From NCBI GenBank assembly GCA_021820785.1, contig JAKADE010000032.1:1-14056 (forward strand): DNA of 14,056 bases, written 5' to 3'. Origin of the DNA: Pseudomonadota bacterium (GTDB taxonomy: Bacteria; Pseudomonadota; Gammaproteobacteria; Steroidobacterales; Steroidobacteraceae). The translations under genes were made by a program, and so were the position numbers. Within the stretch, counting starts at the first letter, position 1. Each line of letters begins with the position of its first letter. Below the pieces are notes generated by a model that ran no database searches, was not told the origin of the DNA, and worked only from the letters and a program-made list of their open reading frames with translations. This document shows positions 8,496 through 14,056 of the stretch, in pieces.

Positions 8496-11168
8496 GTGAC
8501 GTCAATGAAGTTCGGATCGATGCTGCGCTGGGCGCTGCTCGCGACGGTGCTCGCGGCCGGCCCGGCGCTGGCGGCCGGGGGCGCGGCGGTGACGCGGGCC
8601 ACACTCGGCAACGGACTGCGCGTGGTGATCGTGCGCGATCCGCTCGCGCCCGTGGTCTCCGTGCAGACGAACTACCTGGTGGGATCCGACGAGGCGCCGC
8701 GGGGCTTCCCGGGCATGGCGCATGCAACCGAGCACATGATGTTTCGCGGCAGTCCGGGACTCACCGCCAATCAGCTCGCCGCCGTGACGGCCAACATGGG
8801 CGGGGCGTTCGACGCCGAGACGACCAACAGTGTCACCAAGTACTTCTTCGTGGTCCCCGCTCACGATCTCGACGTGGCGCTGCACATCGCCTCGATCCGC
8901 ATGCGGGGCGTGGATATGGCGCCGAAGCAGTGGGCTCTCGAGCGCGGGGCGATCGAACAGGAAGTCGCCCGGGATCTGTCCAGCCCGAGCTTCAAGTTCT
9001 ATACCGAAATGGTCGCGCACCTGTTTGCCGGTACCCCGTACGCGCACACTCCGCTCGGCACCCGGCCGTCGTTCAATGCGACCACCGCGGCGATGCTCAA
9101 GCGCTTCCATGACCGCTGGTATGCGCCGAACAACGCGATCCTGGTGATCGCCGGTGACGTCGATCCGGCTGCGACGCTGGCCGAAGTGAAGCGCCTGTTC
9201 GGCGCCATTCCGCGCCGCACCTTGCCGCCCCGTCCCGCCTACCATTTCCGCCCCGTGACGGCCAAGACGCTGCGCCTGCCGACGGACAGTCCCTACGGCT
9301 CGGTGTACGTCGTCTACCGCATGCCGGGCGTGCGCAGCAAGGACTATGCGACGTCCCTGGTGCTGGCCGATGCGCTCGCGTCCAAGCGTGCCGCGCTGTT
9401 CGGGATGGGTATGGACGGCACCGCGCTCTACGGAACGTTCTTTGCCGAGAACCTGCCGCGCGCCGGCCTCGGCGCGGCCGTCGGCATCTTTCCCCGGGGC
9501 GGCAAGGCTGCCCCGGTGCTGGCGCGTGTCCGCGCGATCCTGGCGCGCGCAGCGCAGCACGGGGTAAACCCTGCGCTGGTGCAGGCGGCCAAGCGCAAGG
9601 CCATCGCCGATCTGGAGTTCGCCAAGAACTCCGTCAACGGACTGGCGAGCGCATGGTCCACGGCGCTCGCGGTCGATGGGCTGTCCTCGCCAGAGGCGAT
9701 CAAGGCCTCGATCGAGGCGGTTACGCCGGCCGAGGTCGATGCGCTGGCGCGGCGCATCTTCAATCCCGCCCACGCCTACACGGCCATCCTCACGCCGCAA
9801 AGTTCAGGCAAGCCGGTGACCAGCAAGGGATTCGGCGGACCGGAGAGCTTCGCGGCCAATCCCAGCAAGCCGGTGAAGCTGCCGGTATGGGCGGCGCGGG
9901 CATTCGCGCGCCTGCCGGTGCCGCACACGCAACTGCATCCCTGGAGCGGTACGCTGCCGAACGGACTGAAGCTCGTGGTGCAGCCGGAGTCGGTGAGCAA
10001 CACGGTGCAGGTGGTGGGCCTGGTGCGCACCAATTCCGACCTCGAGTCCCCGCGCGGCGAGAAGGGCGTGAGCGACGTGCTCGATGCCATGTTTCAGTTC
10101 GGCTCGGCGCATCTGAACCGGCTGCAGTTTCAGGCGGCGCTCGATGCCATCACTGCGCATGAGAGCGGCGGCCCGGAATTCTCACTCGATGTCCCCGCCA
10201 AGTACTTCGCGCGTGGCATGGCGCTGCTCGCCGACAATGAGCTGCATCCGGCGCTCACGCCGCAGGCGTTCCTCTACATGCAGCGTGAGCAGGCCGGCGA
10301 GTGGCACGGGGAGATTCACTCCCCCGGATTCCTCAACGCGATCGGACTGCAGCGCCTGCTGGTGCCGGCCAATGATCCATCGCTGCGCCACCCGACGCCG
10401 CGCAGCGTGCTGTCGCTCACGCTGGCGAAGGTGAAGGCGTACTACGAGCACGTCTACCGGCCCGACATGACCACGATCGTCGTGGTCGGCAAGGTCACCC
10501 CCGCCGAAGCGCTCTGGGTGGTGGGCAAGACGTTCGGCGGCTGGCTCGCCCACGGTCCGAAGCCCGAGGTCGACTACCCGCCGGTGCCGTTGAATGCGCC
10601 CGGAAGTCTGCAGACCCCGGATCGCAGCGCGGTGCAGGACAGCGTGCAGCTGGCCGAGATGGTCCCGGTGACGCGCCAGAGCCCGGAGCGTTTCGCGCTC
10701 AGGCTCGGCAACCAGATCCTGGGCGGCGGCTTCTATGCCTCGTGGCTCTACCACGATCTGCGCGAACAGTCGGGCCTGGTGTACTACGTGAGCACGGGCT
10801 TCTCGCTGGACAAGCGCCGCGGGGAGTACACGGTCAGCTACGGCTGCGATCCCGATCACGTGTTGGCCGCGCGCGCGCTGGTTCTGAAGGATCTCAAGCG
10901 CATGCAGCAGGGTGTGATCCCGCGCACCGACCTCGATCGCGCCAAGGGGATTCTGCTGCGCGGCCTGCCACTCAGCGAGTCGAGCTTCGATGCGATCGGC
11001 GAGCAGCTGCTCGGTTACGCCTCGCACGGTGAGCCGCTCGACGAGAGCGTGATCGCGGCTCGGCGCTACCGCTCGCTCACCGCCGCGCAGGTGCAGCAGG
11101 CGTTTCGTCGTGCGATCCGGCTGAACGGCTTCGTGATGGCGGTGAAGGGTCCGGCGCCCACCCGCTAG
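8496..11168 (+). CDS. Secreted M16-family zinc metallopeptidase, two-domain (insulinase/PqqL-like)
   Basis: The protein has about 890 residues, the two-tandem-domain form of M16. Numbered from the ATG at 8505, a signal peptide (MKFGSMLRWALLATVLAAGPALA) gives likely cleavage after residue 23. The first M16 domain holds the inverted zinc motif HATEH (His73, Glu76, His77), with the third ligand most likely Glu153 in AIEQEVARD, the expected distance away. The C-terminal half (from about residue 485) is a second M16 fold without HxxEH, as expected for the non-catalytic partner domain. It should act in the periplasm on peptides or small proteins; the substrate is unknown. Two starts compete: GTG 8496 lies 5 bases after GAGGAGGA, and ATG 8505 follows GAGGTG. 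I list the GTG. A single-gene unit is likely. Confidence 0.9.
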   Translation: MTSMKFGSMLRWALLATVLAAGPALAAGGAAVTRATLGNGLRVVIVRDPLAPVVSVQTNYLVGSDEAPRGFPGMAHATEHMMFRGSPGLTANQLAAVTANMGGAFDAETTNSVTKYFFVVPAHDLDVALHIASIRMRGVDMAPKQWALERGAIEQEVARDLSSPSFKFYTEMVAHLFAGTPYAHTPLGTRPSFNATTAAMLKRFHDRWYAPNNAILVIAGDVDPAATLAEVKRLFGAIPRRTLPPRPAYHFRPVTAKTLRLPTDSPYGSVYVVYRMPGVRSKDYATSLVLADALASKRAALFGMGMDGTALYGTFFAENLPRAGLGAAVGIFPRGGKAAPVLARVRAILARAAQHGVNPALVQAAKRKAIADLEFAKNSVNGLASAWSTALAVDGLSSPEAIKASIEAVTPAEVDALARRIFNPAHAYTAILTPQSSGKPVTSKGFGGPESFAANPSKPVKLPVWAARAFARLPVPHTQLHPWSGTLPNGLKLVVQPESVSNTVQVVGLVRTNSDLESPRGEKGVSDVLDAMFQFGSAHLNRLQFQAALDAITAHESGGPEFSLDVPAKYFARGMALLADNELHPALTPQAFLYMQREQAGEWHGEIHSPGFLNAIGLQRLLVPANDPSLRHPTPRSVLSLTLAKVKAYYEHVYRPDMTTIVVVGKVTPAEALWVVGKTFGGWLAHGPKPEVDYPPVPLNAPGSLQTPDRSAVQDSVQLAEMVPVTRQSPERFALRLGNQILGGGFYASWLYHDLREQSGLVYYVSTGFSLDKRRGEYTVSYGCDPDHVLAARALVLKDLKRMQQGVIPRTDLDRAKGILLRGLPLSESSFDAIGEQLLGYASHGEPLDESVIAARRYRSLTAAQVQQAFRRAIRLNGFVMAVKGPAPTR

Positions 11169-11180
11169 CGGGTTCTGAGT

Positions 11181-11215
11181 CGCACCCGGGCGCCTGCCGC
11201 AGGCGTCCGGGTGCG
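11181..11215. terminator. GC-rich hairpin between the convergent M16 peptidase and pgl genes
   Basis: A 16-base stem (CGCACCCGGGCGCCTG against CAGGCGTCCGGGTGCG) has one G-U pair and a three-base loop. It lies between the M16 stop (11168) and the pgl stop (11227). No U-tract follows on either strand. A separate 12-base palindrome, CCCGCTAGCGGG, covers the M16 stop codon at 11161-11172. Confidence 0.6.
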
Positions 11216-11226
11216 CAACTGCAGCC

Positions 11227-11937
11227 TCAACCGCCGCGTTCGGCTGCCTGCTCCACCCACAGCTCGATCTGCGGGCAGGCGGCGACGGCCTGCACCGCCA
11301 CCACCTGTGCGTCGCGCCGCTCGAGGCCGGCGATCGCCTGCTCCTTGCCCGTGCCGGCCACGACGAACAGCGGCTGCGCGATGCCGGCGATGAACTGGGG
11401 CGTCACACTGATGCCCGAGAGGCCATCGGGGCGGCTCACCGCCAGCGCCAGCCGCCCACGTGCGCGCTCGAGATCCGAGCCGCGAAAGAGCGACGCGGTG
11501 TGTCCGTCGGCGCCGAGGCCGAGCATCCCGAGCGTCACGCTCACGCCCTGATCCGTCAGCGCGCGCAGGCGCTGCTCGTAGTCGAGCGCGGCCTGCTCGA
11601 GGGGCAGCTCGGTGCGCACGCGCAGCACCTGTTCGGCCGGCAGGTCGAGCGCATCGATCAGCGGCCGCGAGGCGTGGTAATTGCTCTGTTCGGAGTCGGC
11701 CGGCACGTAACGATCATCGGAGAACAGCAGGTGCAGCTTGCCGCGCAGCGCCTCGCCGCGGTGTGCCAGGCGCGCCGCGAGCAACCGGTACGCCGGCAGC
11801 GGTGTGTGTCCCCCGGAGAGCATGATGGCCGCGCCGCCGGACGTTGCGGCGGCGGTGATGACGCCCTCGAGTCGTGCGGCGAGCGCCGCATCGAGCTCGG
11901 CGCGGGTCGCGAATCTGCGAATCTGAACGTTCTGCAT
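11227..11937 (-). CDS. pgl: 6-phosphogluconolactonase (DevB/SOL type)
   Basis: Pgl hydrolyses 6-phosphoglucono-delta-lactone to 6-phosphogluconate in the oxidative pentose phosphate and Entner-Doudoroff routes. The 236 residues match the DevB-type length. Signature segments are MLSGGHTPLPAY (residues 39-50), FSDDRYVPADSEQSNYH (72-88) and the diagnostic GLGADGHTASLF (140-151), which carries the catalytic histidine. The fold belongs with glucosamine-6-phosphate deaminase, but the GADGHTASLF form is that of the lactonase. The ATG at 11937 has only a weak GAGAC upstream. It is the second gene leftward, 55 bases after the AlgW-type gene, and may be read from the same message. Its product is the substrate of Gnd encoded at 1819-2835. 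No zwf or edd is seen in the window. Confidence 0.93.
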   Translation of the reverse strand: MQNVQIRRFATRAELDAALAARLEGVITAAATSGGAAIMLSGGHTPLPAYRLLAARLAHRGEALRGKLHLLFSDDRYVPADSEQSNYHASRPLIDALDLPAEQVLRVRTELPLEQAALDYEQRLRALTDQGVSVTLGMLGLGADGHTASLFRGSDLERARGRLALAVSRPDGLSGISVTPQFIAGIAQPLFVVAGTGKEQAIAGLERRDAQVVAVQAVAACPQIELWVEQAAERGG

Positions 11938-11992
11938 GGGCCGTCTCTGTGTGCGTGGGGGTGCGGGGATGGTACCGCAAGCCGCGCCGCGT

Positions 11993-13162
11993 TCAGGTGG
12001 GGCCCTGCTTGACCGCCAGTGTCAGGTTGAGCGTCTGCTGCCCGCGCAGCACCTGAACCTTCAGCGTCGAGCCCGGTTTGCGCCGCGCGATTTCGACGCG
12101 CGCCTGCTCGGCCGAGCGTACCGCCTGGCCGCCGAGTTTCAGCAGCAGGTCGCCCGGCTTCAGGCCGACCTTCTGTGCGGGGCTGCCCTCGTAGACGTAC
12201 GCGATCACCACGCCGCCGCGAGCCAGTCCGACCTGACGGGCCTGGGTGTTGGAGATGTCCTCCGGCACGATGCCGATCCAGCCGCGGATCACCTTGCCGT
12301 ACTTGATGATGTCGTGCAGCACGCCGCGCACCATGTCGACCGGGATCGCGAACCCGATGCCCTCGACGCCGAGGTTCTTCGCCACGATGGCGGTGTTGAT
12401 GCCGATCAGCTGGCCATTGGAATTGACCAGCGCGCCACCGGAATTGCCGAAATTGATCGGTGCGTCGGTCTGGATGAAGTCATCGAACGCCGAGATGCCC
12501 AGATCCTCCCGACCGGTGGCGCTGACGATCCCGTGGGTGACCGTCTGGGACAGGCCGAGCGGGTTGCCGATCGCGAGCACGATGTCCCCGACGCGGACGT
12601 CGCTCGACTGGCCGAACGCAATGACCGGCAGGTGCGGCAGGCTGATCTGCAGCACCGCGAGGTCGGTGTCCGGGTCCACCCCGACGATGTGCGGCACGGC
12701 GATGCGGCCGTCGGCGAGCTGCACGCGGATGGAGGCTGCGTTGGCGATGACGTGGTAGTTCGTGACGATGTGGCCTTGCCGGTCGACGATCACGCCGGAG
12801 CCGAGGGTGCGCTCGATGCGCTGGCGGTACAGCGGCAGCACGTTGCCGAACAGTTCGCCGAAATTTCCGAACGGGAAGGGATTGACCTGCTCGGTCACCA
12901 CCCGGGCGGTGTAAATGTTCACCACCGCCGGCGCGGCGCGCTCGACCGCGCTCGCGTAGCTGAGGACCGGGGGTTCGCGCCGCCCCGCGGCCGCTGCGCC
13001 CGGTGCGGCGGGTGCCGCGGGCGTCGTCGCGGGGGTACTCGGCGCGGGCCGCTCGGTGCGGATCAGGCTCGGATGCAGCGCCACGATCACGAACGCGAGC
13101 GCCAGCCCGCCCACCACGGATCCTGCGATAAACGTCAGGCCCCGACCCAGTCGCTGCAGCAT
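11993..13162 (-). CDS. AlgW/DegS-type periplasmic serine protease, membrane-anchored, one PDZ domain
   Basis: The 389-aa protein has an N-terminal transmembrane anchor (about residues 8-29) and a Pro/Ala-rich linker (36-60). A trypsin-like protease domain follows with the triad His137 (TNYHVIA), Asp167 (DPDTDLAVL) and Ser241 (GNSGGALVN). A single PDZ domain occupies about 290-385 (GWIGIVPEDI, GSPAQKVGLKPGDLLLKLGG). One PDZ and a retained anchor mark the DegS/AlgW branch rather than DegP/DegQ, which have two PDZ domains and a cleaved signal. Such proteases cut the RseA/MucA anti-sigma factor when misfolded outer-membrane proteins occupy the PDZ, switching on the sigma-E response; this role is inferred. 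The ATG at 13162 has GGAGAG at normal spacing on the minus strand; longer readings run into the pet leader. algW/degS are the candidate symbols. Confidence 0.9.
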   Translation of the reverse strand: MLQRLGRGLTFIAGSVVGGLALAFVIVALHPSLIRTERPAPSTPATTPAAPAAPGAAAAGRREPPVLSYASAVERAAPAVVNIYTARVVTEQVNPFPFGNFGELFGNVLPLYRQRIERTLGSGVIVDRQGHIVTNYHVIANAASIRVQLADGRIAVPHIVGVDPDTDLAVLQISLPHLPVIAFGQSSDVRVGDIVLAIGNPLGLSQTVTHGIVSATGREDLGISAFDDFIQTDAPINFGNSGGALVNSNGQLIGINTAIVAKNLGVEGIGFAIPVDMVRGVLHDIIKYGKVIRGWIGIVPEDISNTQARQVGLARGGVVIAYVYEGSPAQKVGLKPGDLLLKLGGQAVRSAEQARVEIARRKPGSTLKVQVLRGQQTLNLTLAVKQGPT

Positions 13163-13242
13163 GTGTGTACTCTCCGGCTCGATGTGCGCGGTCCGCCCCG
13201 AGCGCCGGCGGTGCCCCTCCCGGTAGCGGGTCGGGGTTTGTG

Positions 13243-13248
13243 TATAAT
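13243..13248 (+). promoter_or_regulatory. Consensus -10 (TATAAT) of the petB leader
   Basis: TATAAT is a perfect sigma-70 -10 hexamer in the GC-rich algW-petB gap. No good -35 lies at 16-18 bases. Transcription would start near 13255, giving a leader of about 165 bases before petB. The same AT patch read leftward gives TATACA (13246-13241), which could serve the AlgW-type gene, so the two promoters would overlap. Confidence 0.5.
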
Positions 13249-13362
13249 GCACGGACCTCTGGCGGGGCGGAAAGTGCATCGTCCGCACCTTGGGGGTGCA
13301 AGAACAATGCGGGTGCAACGCAGCGCCGGGTGAAGCCGAGCGGAAATTGGGAGGTTCTTCCG

Positions 13363-13422
13363 ATGACCGAATGCGTAAGGGCTGCCAGCGGGACCGCCGG
13401 TCCGCCGGGAGGTGGTCAATGA
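13363..13422 (+). CDS. Possible 19-aa leader ORF coupled to petB
   Basis: ATG at 13363 opens 19 codons (MTECVRAASGTAGPPGGGQ) and ends in TGA at 13422, overlapping the petB ATG as ATGA. It has its own Shine-Dalgarno GGGAGG at 13349-13354, 8 bases upstream. Petite size and Gly/Pro/Ala composition give no functional clue. The coupling suggests a translated leader that modulates petB rather than a functional peptide, but a chance ORF is possible. Confidence 0.35.
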   Translation: MTECVRAASGTAGPPGGGQ

Positions 13423-14056
13423 GTGCCGAGCATCCCGGAGCGGCGGGATCGCCCGAACCGCGCGCCAAGCGCGGACTGTGGGCCTGGATCAACAAGCGTC
13501 TGCCGGTCGATTCGTTCATTTCGCATGAACTGACCGGCTACATGGCGCCGAAGAATTTCAATTTCTGGTACTTCTTCGGCTCACTCGCCATGCTGGTGCT
13601 GGTGATGCAGATCGGTACCGGCATCTTCCTCACCATGTACTACAAGCCGGGCTCGGCGTTCAGCTCGGTGCAGTTCATCATGCGCGAGGTGCCGTGGGGC
13701 TGGCTGATCCGCTACATGCACTCCACCGGCGCGTCGTTCTTCTTCATCGTCGTCTACCTGCACATGTTCCGCGGGCTGCTCTACGGCTCATACCGCCAGC
13801 CGCGCGAGCTGCTGTGGGTGATCGGCATGCTGGTGTACCTGGCGCTGATGGCCGAGGCGTTCATGGGCTACGTGCTGCCCTGGGGCAACATGTCGTTCTG
13901 GGGCGCGCAGGTGATCATCAACCTGTTCGGCACCATTCCGGGCATCGGACCGGCGGTGACGCAGTGGATCCGCGGCGATTACGGCATCTCCGGGGCGACA
14001 CTGAACCGGCTGTTCGCGCTGCACGTGGCCGCCGTGCCGATCGTGCTGCTGCTGCT
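13419..14056 (+). CDS. petB: Cytochrome b of the bc1 complex, N-terminal part
   Basis: Cytochrome b is the quinone-oxidising core subunit of the ubiquinol-cytochrome c reductase in the inner membrane. The window holds 212 codons and the gene runs off the right edge. Visible are the N-terminal stretch before the first membrane helix, the haem ligands His101 (RYMHSTGASFF) and His115 (VYLHMFRG), the MGYVLPWGNMSFWGA motif (149-163), and His202 (LFALHVAA), the start of the second ligand pair. Asn in place of the more common Gln in PWGQMSFWGA is also known in Xanthomonadales-like bacteria. The ATG at 13419 has GGGAGG six bases upstream and overlaps the stop of a 19-codon leader ORF. A Rieske gene (petA), normally directly upstream, is absent here. 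petC is expected downstream, outside the window. Confidence 0.95.
   Translation, partial: MSAEHPGAAGSPEPRAKRGLWAWINKRLPVDSFISHELTGYMAPKNFNFWYFFGSLAMLVLVMQIGTGIFLTMYYKPGSAFSSVQFIMREVPWGWLIRYMHSTGASFFFIVVYLHMFRGLLYGSYRQPRELLWVIGMLVYLALMAEAFMGYVLPWGNMSFWGAQVIINLFGTIPGIGPAVTQWIRGDYGISGATLNRLFALHVAAVPIVLLL

Noticed and set aside
8502..9800. 432-codon leftward frame over the M16 peptidase
   Set aside because: Antisense shadow; the M16 frame has signal peptide and HxxEH.
11161..11172. 12-base palindrome CCCGCTAGCGGG across the M16 stop
   Set aside because: Perfect but short, no loop for a hairpin of note, and next to a much stronger stem; probably incidental.
11936..13333. 465-codon rightward open frame over the AlgW-type protease
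   Set aside because: Its sequence is the antisense shadow of the protease gene, which carries an intact catalytic triad and PDZ domain.
13307..13333. Eight-codon ORF in the petB leader (MRVQRSAG)
   Set aside because: Very short, with the GGGGG run a little far from its ATG and no coupling to the next frame; likely chance.
13250..13418. Remnant of petA before petB
   Set aside because: The stretch is too short for a Rieske protein, and no CTHLGC or CPCHGS motif is found in any frame.

Overview
The window is GC-rich, densely coded chromosomal DNA from a Gram-negative bacterium, most likely a gammaproteobacterium. The evidence is the kdsD / ibaG-murA neighbourhood (LPS and peptidoglycan precursors), a membrane-anchored AlgW/DegS-type protease, and a proteobacterial cytochrome bc1 petB whose PWGNMSFWGA motif resembles the Xanthomonadales-Nevskiales side. 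That placement is inference. I see no phage, transposon, CRISPR, tRNA or rRNA.

Layout. Left edge: the start of kdsD reads leftward, divergent from ibaG-murA, and gnd (NAD-type 6-phosphogluconate dehydrogenase) follows on the same strand. A GC hairpin separates gnd from a convergent leftward cluster of three genes (5196 down to 2879): a soluble SPFH protein of the YdjI/virion-core type, an unrecognised 187-aa helical protein, and a membrane-anchored prohibitin-type SPFH protein. Divergent from it is a rightward operon: a YtrA-subfamily GntR regulator, an ABC ATPase and a 494-aa polytopic membrane protein. A 303-base gap leads to a secreted two-domain M16 zinc peptidase. Another GC hairpin separates this from the leftward algW/degS-type protease and pgl (6-phosphogluconolactonase). 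The right edge holds the beginning of petB with a structured leader and no petA in front of it.

How the genes fit together. KdsD and MurA feed envelope synthesis (Kdo and peptidoglycan). Pgl and Gnd are consecutive steps of the oxidative pentose phosphate route, but sit about 8 kb apart on opposite strands. The AlgW-type protease is an envelope-stress sensor candidate. The GntR-ABC-permease operon looks autoregulated through a dyad covering its -10 element.

The least explained parts are the SPFH / 187-aa / SPFH cassette, the 494-aa membrane partner of the ABC ATPase, and the petB leader with its coupled 19-codon ORF. Three starts (kdsD, ibaG, gntR) have a -10-like hexamer 6-8 bases before the ATG and no Shine-Dalgarno, suggesting leaderless transcripts. 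No wholly new system is proven here; these are candidates.
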